Assembly (NCBI RefSeq): GCF_028607085.1
Contig: NZ_CP117411.1
Coordinates: 3,610,501 to 3,674,500, forward strand
Length of the DNA stretch: 64,000 bases
Direction: 5' to 3'
Source: Sphingomonas naphthae
GTDB lineage: Bacteria > Pseudomonadota > Alphaproteobacteria > Sphingomonadales > Sphingomonadaceae
Shown: one piece after another, positions 1 to 6,573 of the stretch
How positions within the stretch are numbered: the first letter of the stretch is position 1
Layout: each line of letters begins with the position of its first letter
Notes under the pieces: model-generated
The model's input: the letters and a program-made list of their open reading frames with translations, nothing else
What the model was told of the DNA's origin: nothing
The model's database searches: none
Translations under genes and position numbers: made by a program

Positions 1-320
1 AACGACGAGTGCATCTCCGCCGCCATCGATCGCGCCATGGCGCGGGCCGCCTCGTCCTGCGGCCAGAAGATATCGCGCCCGACCTTGTCGGCGAGATATT
101 CGACGATGGCCAGGCTGTCCCACACCACCGCCTCGCCATCCCACAGGATCGGCACCTTGCCGGAGGAGGGCGCGAATTCGTCGCCCTCGCGGCGCTTGTC
201 CCACTCGGCGTCGTAGAGCGGGACGACGATCTCCTCGAACGGCAGCCCCGATTGCTTGAGCGCCAGCCAGCCGCGCAGCGACCAGGAGGAATAGGCCTTG
301 TTGCCGATGAACAGTTTCAT
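1..320 (-). CDS. Glutathione S-transferase family protein (partial, C-terminus outside window)
   Basis: The visible 106 residues begin MKLFIGNKAYSSWSLRGWLA and form the thioredoxin-like N-terminal domain of a cytosolic glutathione S-transferase. The SYSSWS-type segment is the usual glutathione/active-site region, and SGKVPILWDGEAVVWDSLAI carries the cis-proline (VPIL) and the D-S pair that holds the gamma-glutamyl group. The helical C-terminal domain is cut off by the window edge. GSTs of this type conjugate or reduce electrophiles with glutathione in the cytoplasm; the substrate cannot be told. The ATG at 320 is the first residue of the fold. The DUF2490 gene lies 67 bp upstream on the same strand. 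The family call is firm, the exact role unknown. Confidence 0.85.
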   Translation of the reverse strand, partial: MKLFIGNKAYSSWSLRGWLALKQSGLPFEEIVVPLYDAEWDKRREGDEFAPSSGKVPILWDGEAVVWDSLAIVEYLADKVGRDIFWPQDEAARAMARSMAAEMHSS

Positions 321-387
321 GGGAGGTGGGATAGCGGCGGGTGGCGAGAGGGGCAACGGGGCGCCGCCGTGATCGAACGGGCGGATA

Positions 388-1065
388 TCAGCGGATGAAG
401 ATGTTCAGCGCGCCGATATGGTTCATCCGCCGCCGGCCGCCGGGATCGTTGATGAGCTGGTTCATATAGCCGATCTCGATCGTCGAGCGGCCTTTGACGG
501 CGATCTCGACCCCGCCGAAGCTGCGCAGCTGATCGAAGCCGGAGCGGACGCCCCAATCGGTGTCGTTGAGCGCGATGAAGGCCTCGGCCGAGCCGACCAG
601 CGCCAGCCCCTTGTGGCCCGTCGCGACCTCGTAGCGGACCATTTCGCGCAGCCGCAGCCCCATGTCGTCACCATCGTTGCGCCAGCGCTGCTCGAGGCGG
701 GTGCGGGAGGACAGATCGTGGCGGGCGCTGGTGGCGATCGTCCAGCTGATCTGCTGGAAGCTGCGATTCTCCTTGCGGTCCCGCCCGCCCTCGATCGGTG
801 AGATCACGCGGCCATAGCCCTGATAGAGCGAGACGCTCTGGCTCGCCTTCCAGCCGATCGCCGGGCGCAGCAGCAGCATCTCCAGCCGAGACACGCCGCT
901 GCCGAAGCGCGGCTGGGCCTCGGCGAAATAGATCAGCCGATCCTTGATGCCGCCGAAGATCGTGGCGTTGACCCAGATCTGCTCGTCGTGTTGCGTTTCG
1001 GCGAGCGCCGGGGTGAGCCCGAGGGCGGAGACGGCGAGCGCAAGGGCAAGGCGGAGGCTGTGCAT
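388..1065 (-). CDS. DUF2490 family outer-membrane protein
   Basis: The 225-residue product starts MHSLRLALALAVSALGLTPA and has a clear Sec signal peptide, with likely cleavage after ALA before ETQHDEQIW. The mature part has alternating hydrophobic/polar strands with many arginines and aromatics (for example RLEQRWR and TIEIGYMNQL), as in small beta-barrels of the DUF2490 family. The C-terminal residues NIFIR are compatible with an outer-membrane strand end. A longer reading from 1101 adds 12 residues with no signal character, so I chose the ATG at 1065. No function is known for the family. It sits alone between a GST gene and an acyl-AMP ligase. Confidence 0.75.
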   Translation of the reverse strand: MHSLRLALALAVSALGLTPALAETQHDEQIWVNATIFGGIKDRLIYFAEAQPRFGSGVSRLEMLLLRPAIGWKASQSVSLYQGYGRVISPIEGGRDRKENRSFQQISWTIATSARHDLSSRTRLEQRWRNDGDDMGLRLREMVRYEVATGHKGLALVGSAEAFIALNDTDWGVRSGFDQLRSFGGVEIAVKGRSTIEIGYMNQLINDPGGRRRMNHIGALNIFIR

Positions 1066-1157
1066 CGCCAGCCTATGGGATGTCGCTGCGGCCAGGGCCA
1101 AGCGACAAACTATGTCTGACAGGGCGGAGCGGCTGGCGCTGCCCTGTCAGGATCGGC

Positions 1158-2888
1158 TCAGGCCGCCACGTCGTAGGGCTGGATCTCGCCCGACAGATAC
1201 AGGTTGCGCGCCTTGGCGCGGCTGAGCTTGCCCGAGCTGGTGCGCGGCAGGGTCTTGGGCGGCACGAGTTCGACCACGCAGTGCATGCCGGTGATCGCGC
1301 GGACCTTCTCGCGGATGGCATCCCGGAGCCGGCTGCGCTCTTCCGGGTCGCTGGTGCGGCACTGGACGAGGACGGCGGGGGTTTCCTCGCCGCCCGGCGT
1401 GGTGATGGCGAAGGCGGCGATGTCGCCCGCCTTGAAGCCCGGCAATTGCTCCACGGCCCATTCGATATCCTGGGGCCAGTGGTTCTTGCCGTTGATGATG
1501 ATCATGTCCTTCGCCCGGCCGACGATGTAGACATAGCCGTTCGAGAGATAGCCCATGTCGCCGGTGTCGAGCCAGCCGCCGACCATGCAGGCCTCGGTCG
1601 CCGCCTCGTCGCGGAAATAGCCGACCATCACCGAGGAGCCGCGACACCAGACCTTGCCGATCGCGCGCTCGGGCAGGCGCTTGCCGTCCTCCTCGCGGAT
1701 CTCGACTTCCATGCCGAGGCACGGCTTGCCGCAATTGACGATGGCGCGATAGCGCTGCGGGCGACCGGCCGGGCCGGCATCGCCGCCCGACAATTCGGTT
1801 TCCTCGACCAGCTCGACGACGATGCCCTCGCCCGGCGGCATGATCGACACGGCGAGCGTGGCTTCGGCCAGCCCGTAGCTCGGCAGGAAGGCTTCCGCCT
1901 TGAAGCCGGCCTCGGCGAAGGCGTCGACGAACGCCTGCATCACGTCGGGGCGGATCATGTCCGCGCCATTGCCCGCCACCCGCCAGCGCGACAGATCGAA
2001 GCGATCGGAAGCCCGCGTCTGGCTCGACATGCGCCGCGCGCAGATGTCGTAGCCGAAGGTGGGCGAGTAAGAGAGCGTCGTGCCCTGATTGCGGCTGATG
2101 AGATCGAGCCACGCCAGCGGGCGCCGCGCGAAATCCTCGGTCTTGAGGTAATCGGCGGTCACCTGATTGGCGACCGGCGAGAGGAAGCAGCCGACCAGCC
2201 CCATGTCGTGATACCAGGGCAGCCACGAGACGCAGCGGTCGCTGTCGACCACCTCCATGCCGATCGAATGGGCGCGCAGGTTGGACAGCAATTGGCGGTG
2301 GGTGATGGCCACGCCATGCGGGAAGCGGGTCGAGCCGCTCGAATATTGCAGATAGGCCACATCGTCGGCCTCGGCGCGGGGCAGCACGGCCTCCGGCGCG
2401 GCGGACGCGATCAGGTCTTCCCACACCACGCCCTCGACGCCCTTCGCGGCGGCGGCGGCGCCCGCCATCGCCGCGATCTCGCGCGGGAAGAGAAGGAGCT
2501 TGGGGTCGCTGCTGGCGAGCTGCACGGCGAGCTGGTCGATATAGGCGTCGCGCCCGCCGAAGCTGGTCGGCAGCGGCAGCGGCACCGGCCAGGCGCCGGC
2601 ATAGACCGCGCCGAAGAACAGAGCGGCGAAATCCGGGCTGGTTTCGGCGACCAGCGCGACGCGGTCCCGCGGCTTCACGCCCAGCGCGATCAGGCGGCGG
2701 GCATGGCCCAGCGCGTCCTGCCGCAATTCGGCATAGCCATAGGCCCGCGCGAGATTGCCCCGTGCGTCATGGAAATTCAGCCCCCGCGCGCCGCTCGCGG
2801 CATAATCGAGGGCGTCGCCCAGCGTGGCGAAATCGGCAAATCGGCGGGGCAGGGTGTCCAGCGTCGGCATTCCTGCCGAAACATTCAT
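1158..2888 (-). CDS. Fatty acyl-AMP ligase (FAAL)/acyl-ACP synthetase family
   Basis: This is a 576-residue adenylate-forming enzyme that activates a fatty acid with ATP to acyl-AMP, which FAALs normally pass to an acyl carrier protein. The sequence shows SSGSTRFPHG (about 183-192) at the position of the phosphate-binding loop, FAAL-like WLPWYHDMGLVG, the adenine site PSYGLAEATL, the GWLDTGDMGYL motif and the C-terminal lysine region LPRTSSGKLSRAK. The phosphate loop has R-F and H where most AMP ligases have G-x and K. A GTG start at 2936 is also open, but ATG 2888 (MNVSAGMPTL) fits family length better. Related FAALs act in sphingolipid or lipid synthesis in alphaproteobacteria. That role here is inference: no spt or acyl carrier gene is nearby. 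It is divergent from recX. Confidence 0.85.
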   Translation of the reverse strand: MNVSAGMPTLDTLPRRFADFATLGDALDYAASGARGLNFHDARGNLARAYGYAELRQDALGHARRLIALGVKPRDRVALVAETSPDFAALFFGAVYAGAWPVPLPLPTSFGGRDAYIDQLAVQLASSDPKLLLFPREIAAMAGAAAAAKGVEGVVWEDLIASAAPEAVLPRAEADDVAYLQYSSGSTRFPHGVAITHRQLLSNLRAHSIGMEVVDSDRCVSWLPWYHDMGLVGCFLSPVANQVTADYLKTEDFARRPLAWLDLISRNQGTTLSYSPTFGYDICARRMSSQTRASDRFDLSRWRVAGNGADMIRPDVMQAFVDAFAEAGFKAEAFLPSYGLAEATLAVSIMPPGEGIVVELVEETELSGGDAGPAGRPQRYRAIVNCGKPCLGMEVEIREEDGKRLPERAIGKVWCRGSSVMVGYFRDEAATEACMVGGWLDTGDMGYLSNGYVYIVGRAKDMIIINGKNHWPQDIEWAVEQLPGFKAGDIAAFAITTPGGEETPAVLVQCRTSDPEERSRLRDAIREKVRAITGMHCVVELVPPKTLPRTSSGKLSRAKARNLYLSGEIQPYDVAA

Positions 2889-2906
2889 CTGGCCTGCGGC
2901 GTCGGG

Positions 2907-2961
2907 CGTCACTGGCGAGCGTCTCCAAATCGTCACTGGGTCGTCAACTGGTCGTCACTGG
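2907..2961. repeat. Iterated CGTCACTGG repeats in the FAAL-recX intergenic region
   Basis: The nonamer CGTCACTGG occurs at 2907-2915, 2931-2939 and 2953-2961, with an imperfect copy (CGTCAACTGG) at 2942-2951. The last three start 11 bp apart, about one helical turn, which is the layout of a repeated protein-binding site. They lie just upstream of the FAAL start. A chance tandem duplication is the alternative. Confidence 0.5.
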
Positions 2962-3029
2962 GCGGTCATCTACACATTCACCGCCAAGTCTGCGATGAAC
3001 GATCTCGGCGTTCAAAATCCGGCGCTACT

Positions 3030-3605
3030 ATGGCACAAAGATGGCGCGTGACACGCTTGCCCCATAACCGCAAGCCCACGGAGGGGCGTCCGCCGCTCGA
3101 CGCGGCCCGGCTGGAGGCGCTGGCGCTCTCTTATTGCGCCCGCTTCGCGACGACGCGGGCCAAGCTCGCCACCTATCTGCGCCGCAAGGTGCAGGAGCGC
3201 GGCTTCGGCGCGGCTGGCGCGGCGGAGGAGGATGCGCGCCCGCCGATCGAGGCCATCGTCGAGAAGATGACCGGCTTCGGCTATATCGACGATGCCGCCT
3301 TCGCCGAGGCCAAGGGCCGCTCGCTCACCCGGCGCGGCTATGGCGCGCGGCGGATCGGCGAGGCGCTGAAGGCCGCCGGGGTCGCGCCCGAGGATGCGGC
3401 CGAGGCCAATGGCGCGGCGGAGGACGGCAAGTGGGACAGCGCGCTCGCCTTCGCCCGCAAACGCCGATTCGGCCCCTATGCCGCCGAACCGCTCGATCCC
3501 GACGCCAAAAGGCGCGCTTTCGCGGCAATGATGCGGGCGGGACATGGGCCGGAGGTGGCGCGGCGCATCCTTCAGGCCACACCCGGCGAGGAAATCGCTG
3601 AATAG
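3030..3605 (+). CDS. recX: Regulatory protein RecX
   Basis: The 191-residue protein has the RecX helical repeats: [20 protein letters not shown] (about 32-51), then [20 protein letters not shown] and the Arg-rich [18 protein letters not shown]. RecX binds RecA filaments and limits their ATPase, strand exchange and coprotease activity. The start is the ATG at 3030 (MAQRWRV). The same frame stays open far upstream but that part is antisense to the acyl-AMP ligase and has no RecX homology. No recA is in the window, so recX is not in a recA-recX operon here. It is followed 44 bp later by a cold-shock gene. Confidence 0.9.
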   Translation: MAQRWRVTRLPHNRKPTEGRPPLDAARLEALALSYCARFATTRAKLATYLRRKVQERGFGAAGAAEEDARPPIEAIVEKMTGFGYIDDAAFAEAKGRSLTRRGYGARRIGEALKAAGVAPEDAAEANGAAEDGKWDSALAFARKRRFGPYAAEPLDPDAKRRAFAAMMRAGHGPEVARRILQATPGEEIAE

Positions 3606-3649
3606 AGGCTGTACGACTCGCGAAAATCCTCTTTTCCCAAGAAGAAACC

Positions 3650-4282
3650 ATGTTAGCGTCGTCTTCTATGGCAGGGGGGCCAGCACTGTACGACCGGGGG
3701 GTTGCACGGAATGAAGCGGAAGCGGTCGCGCCGGATGGCGCGAACGAGCCGGCGCTTCGTGTCCAGGGCAGCGTCAAATGGTTCGACGCGACACGGGGCT
3801 TCGGCTTCGGCTTCGTCGTCGGCGATGGGGGCGAGGGGGATATCCTCGTTCACTTCTCGGTCCTGCGCGACCATGGCCGCCGCACCCTGCCCGAAGGCAC
3901 CAGCGTGGTATGCGAGGCGGTCAAGCGCGATCGCGGCATGCAGGCCCGCGCCATCCTGTCCTTCGATCTGTCCACCGCGACCGGCCCAGACGCCGATCTC
4001 GCCAGCCGCCGCGCCGCCGACCATGTCGATCCGGGCGCGCTGATCGCCGATGCCGGCCCGGTCGAGCCGGTCACGGTGAAATGGTTCAACCAGCTCAAGG
4101 GCTATGGCTTCGTCGTGCGCGACCATGACGAGCGCGACGTGTTCGTCCACATGGAGACGGTGCGCCGCGCCGGTTTCCTCAAGATCGATCCCGAACAGCG
4201 GCTGATGGCCCGCATCGCCGAGGGGCGGAAGGGGCCGCTGGTGGTGTTCCTGTCGGGCGACGGGGACACGGCCGGGGGCTGA
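3650..4282 (+). CDS. Double cold-shock-domain protein
   Basis: This 210-residue protein has two cold-shock domains: CSD1 at about 38-105 ([10 protein letters not shown] onward) and CSD2 at about 140-205 ([16 protein letters not shown], then DVFVHMETV). Each has the RNP-1-like K/R-G-F/Y-G-F and RNP-2-like D-x-F/L-V-H motifs that bind single-stranded nucleic acid. Double-CSD proteins of this layout are typical of alphaproteobacteria and act as RNA chaperones. CSD1 reads RGFGFGFVV, two residues longer than CSD2 at the same place, because GGCTTC is present three times at 3797-3814. The start could be ATG 3650 or ATG 3668; neither has a strong ribosome-binding site. The neighbouring M23 gene is convergent. 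Confidence 0.9.
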   Translation: MLASSSMAGGPALYDRGVARNEAEAVAPDGANEPALRVQGSVKWFDATRGFGFGFVVGDGGEGDILVHFSVLRDHGRRTLPEGTSVVCEAVKRDRGMQARAILSFDLSTATGPDADLASRRAADHVDPGALIADAGPVEPVTVKWFNQLKGYGFVVRDHDERDVFVHMETVRRAGFLKIDPEQRLMARIAEGRKGPLVVFLSGDGDTAGG

Positions 4283-4323
4283 GAGATTTCCGCCGTCGTG
4301 CCGGCTACCGGCGCGTCAGGAAA

Positions 4324-5088
4324 TCAATCCACCTCGTCCGGGCCGCCCAGCGCCACCTTGGCGTTGGCGGCGGCGACGCGGGTCTTTACCGCGCTGACGT
4401 AATCGGCCGACTGGAGATAGGGCAGCGGGTTGACCGCGCGGCCGTCGATGCGGACTTCGTAATGCAGGTGGCTGCCCGTCGAGCGGCCGGTCGAGCCCAT
4501 CAGCGCGATCAGTTCGCCGCGCTTCACGAAGGTGTTGGGCTTCACGAGGATGCGCGAAAGGTGGCCGAAGCGGGTCTGCACGCCCTTGCCATGATCGATC
4601 TCGACGAGATTGCCGTAGCCGCCGGCCCATTCGGCGCGATCGATCACGCCATCGGCGGTGGCGTAGACCGGCGTGCCGACCGGCCCGGCGAGATCGATGC
4701 CGGCGTGCATCGCCGCCACCCGGCGGAAAGGATCGGCGCGCACGCCGAAATCGCTGGTGAAGGTGGCGCTTTCGACCGGCTTGGTCGAGGGGATCGAGAT
4801 GGCGCCCTGCGAGAGCGCGTCGAGCTTCTTCCAGGATTGGAACAGCGCGTTGAATTCGGGGTCGCCCGCCTTGCTGGCCGAGGCGGCGACGACCTTGCCG
4901 GTCTCGCCCTCGTCGAGGCTGTCGAGCGCGGCGGCGTGCTGCGCCTCGCGGACGGTGAGGCTTTCCTTGGCGAGGCTGCTCGCCGCGATCGCGGGGGCCG
5001 CCATCACCGCCAGCGCGGTTACCGGGTAGAGGATGGCCTTGGAGCCCTCACGAGCGATCGACGTTAGCAGGCGCACAAAAAGCGTCAT
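4324..5088 (-). CDS. M23 family metallopeptidase (LytM-type)
   Basis: The 254-residue protein has an N-terminal signal or membrane anchor (hydrophobic 18-36, ending APAIAA) and a C-terminal peptidase domain from about 105. The zinc ligands of M23/LytM enzymes are present: H128 and D132 in MHAGIDLAG, then H207 and H209 in GSHLHYEV, with RFGHLS (H176) between. The intact active site suggests a real endopeptidase that cuts peptidoglycan cross-links, rather than an EnvC-like activator. Residues 40-100 are helical and may be a regulatory or coiled region. It is encoded alone, 101 bp from the DUF455 gene. Confidence 0.88.
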   Translation of the reverse strand: MTLFVRLLTSIAREGSKAILYPVTALAVMAAPAIAASSLAKESLTVREAQHAAALDSLDEGETGKVVAASASKAGDPEFNALFQSWKKLDALSQGAISIPSTKPVESATFTSDFGVRADPFRRVAAMHAGIDLAGPVGTPVYATADGVIDRAEWAGGYGNLVEIDHGKGVQTRFGHLSRILVKPNTFVKRGELIALMGSTGRSTGSHLHYEVRIDGRAVNPLPYLQSADYVSAVKTRVAAANAKVALGGPDEVD

Positions 5089-5189
5089 TCCATCCCCGAC
5101 AGGCTGGAGCCGGGCAGGTAAGCCGCCCGGGTCGATTACTGGTAACGCCGTCGAGAAATTGCCCCACCCGCAGACGCCAAACCCTTCTG

Positions 5190-5993
5190 TTAGGCTTGTT
5201 CCCCCGCGGCAAGCGCGGCGTAGTATTCTTTCGTCAGACCGGCACTGGCCCGCGCCGAGTCGTTGAACGGCGGTTTCAGGCTCCCGCCAAAATGTTCCCT
5301 GACCATCTTATGCCAGGTTACGGCGGGCTCGAATCGTTGCGCCGCACAAACGAAACCGAACCAGCGGACGCCCGTGCCGACATGGCGGATCTCGTCGTTC
5401 AGGATGCGCGTGAGGATGCGGGCGGAAGTGCCGTCGCCGCCCCGCGCGAACCGCTCGACCATGGCCGGCGTCACGTCCAGCCCGCGCGCCTCCAGCACCA
5501 TCGGCACGACCGCCAGCCGGGCGAGCGCGTCATGCCGCGTGGCCCCGGCCGCCTGCCACAGCCCGTCATGCGCCGGCAGCGCGCCATAATGGCTGCCGAG
5601 CGCGCGCAACCGTCGATCGAGCAAGGCGAAATGCATCGCCTCGTCCGCGCCGACCCGCATCCAGTCATCGACGAAGGCGCGCGGAAACTGGCCGCCGAAG
5701 CGCCCGGCGACGTCGAACGCCAGATCGATCGCGGAAAATTCGATGTGCGCCACCGCGTGCAGCATCGCGATCCGCCCGGCCTCGCTCCCGGCGCGACCAC
5801 GTCTGGCCATGCGGGCGGGGGGCAGGAATTCGGGGCGGGCGGGCCGCGCCGGGCTCTCCGGCATCGGCGCGGCGAAGTCTAACACGAGCCGGCCCGCCCG
5901 CCATTCCCGCGCGGTGCGGCGGGCGGCGCGGACCTTCGCGCGCGGATCGGCGGTCGAGAGGACGGCAGCGCAGGCTTCGGCGATGGTGGTCAT
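5190..5993 (-). CDS. Ferritin-like DUF455 domain protein
   Basis: The 267-residue protein belongs to the DUF455 ferritin-like family. It shows helices with likely di-metal ligands: HAVAHIEFSAIDLAFD, then WMRVGADEAMHFALL, VPMVLEARGLDVTP and ILNDEIRHVGTGVRWF, giving repeated E and ExxH motifs. Some family members have been annotated as rhamnan-synthesis-like, but no reaction is established. The start is the ATG at 5993 (MTTIAEACAA). The longer reading up to 6062 comes from the adjacent palindromic repeat and is rejected. It lies downstream of bcp, separated by that repeat. Confidence 0.8.
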   Translation of the reverse strand: MTTIAEACAAVLSTADPRAKVRAARRTAREWRAGRLVLDFAAPMPESPARPARPEFLPPARMARRGRAGSEAGRIAMLHAVAHIEFSAIDLAFDVAGRFGGQFPRAFVDDWMRVGADEAMHFALLDRRLRALGSHYGALPAHDGLWQAAGATRHDALARLAVVPMVLEARGLDVTPAMVERFARGGDGTSARILTRILNDEIRHVGTGVRWFGFVCAAQRFEPAVTWHKMVREHFGGSLKPPFNDSARASAGLTKEYYAALAAGEQA

Positions 5994-6009
5994 GTCGTTC
6001 TTACAAAAT

Positions 6010-6090
6010 CCGTTCGTCCCGAGCGCAGTCGAGGGACGTGGAGAGCCACGCGCTTGGGGCACGTCCCTCGACTGCGCTCGGGACGAACGG
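6010..6090. repeat. Palindromic intergenic repeat, family A copy 1
   Basis: Two perfect 31-bp inverted arms (6010-6040 and 6060-6090) flank a 19-nt loop. The arms begin CCGTTCGTCCCGAGCGCAGT. The element could fold into a long RNA or DNA hairpin and lies between the bcp stop and the DUF455 start. Related copies are at 14084, 29872, 31273 and, more divergent, 57891. Confidence 0.9.
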
Positions 6091-6104
6091 CGAAGGAAAA
6101 GCGC

Positions 6105-6572
6105 TCAGCCTTTTGCGCCCAACCCCCGCGCCGCCTCCAGCACCGCCTCGGCATGGCCCGCCACCTTCACCTTGCGCCACGCCTTGGCGATCCGCCCGTC
6201 CGCGTCGATCAGGAAGGTCGATCGCTCCATCCCCATATAGGTGCGGCCGTACATCTGCTTCTCGACCCAGCTGCCGAACGCCGTGCTCACGCTCTCGTCA
6301 TCCGTCGCCAGCGGCACGCGAAGATCATACTTGGCCGTGAACTTCGCGTGGCTCTTCGGGCTGTCGCGCGACACGCCCAGCAGCGACACGCCCGCGCCCG
6401 CGAAATCGTCCGCCAGATTGGAAAAGGCCTGCGCCTCCTTCGTGCAGCCGGTCGTGTCGTCCTTGGGGTAGAAATAGAGGACGAGCGGCTTTGCCACCCC
6501 CGCGAGCGGCATCGGGCTGCCATCGGCGGCGATCAGCGTCACGTTTGGGGCGGCATCGCCTTCCTGAATCAT
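6105..6572 (-). CDS. bcp: Thioredoxin-dependent peroxiredoxin, BCP/PrxQ type
   Basis: The 155-residue enzyme reduces hydroperoxides at a peroxidatic cysteine. The active site is YPKDDTTGCTKEA with C43 as peroxidatic residue, and FLIDADGRI follows in the thioredoxin-like fold. Many BCP/PrxQ proteins have a resolving cysteine five residues later; here that position is Q48 and no other cysteine exists, so this is a 1-Cys form. The ATG at 6572 lies one base beyond the glnE stop codon, and an AGGAGG ribosome-binding site sits inside the end of glnE, so the two are probably co-transcribed. The link with glnE has no obvious functional meaning. Confidence 0.92.
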   Translation of the reverse strand: MIQEGDAAPNVTLIAADGSPMPLAGVAKPLVLYFYPKDDTTGCTKEAQAFSNLADDFAGAGVSLLGVSRDSPKSHAKFTAKYDLRVPLATDDESVSTAFGSWVEKQMYGRTYMGMERSTFLIDADGRIAKAWRKVKVAGHAEAVLEAARGLGAKG

Positions 6573-6573
6573 A

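Noticed and set aside
1080-3605. An 841-codon open frame ending as recX
   Set aside because: Only the last 191 codons are RecX. The rest is antisense to the acyl-AMP ligase and is a high-GC shadow.
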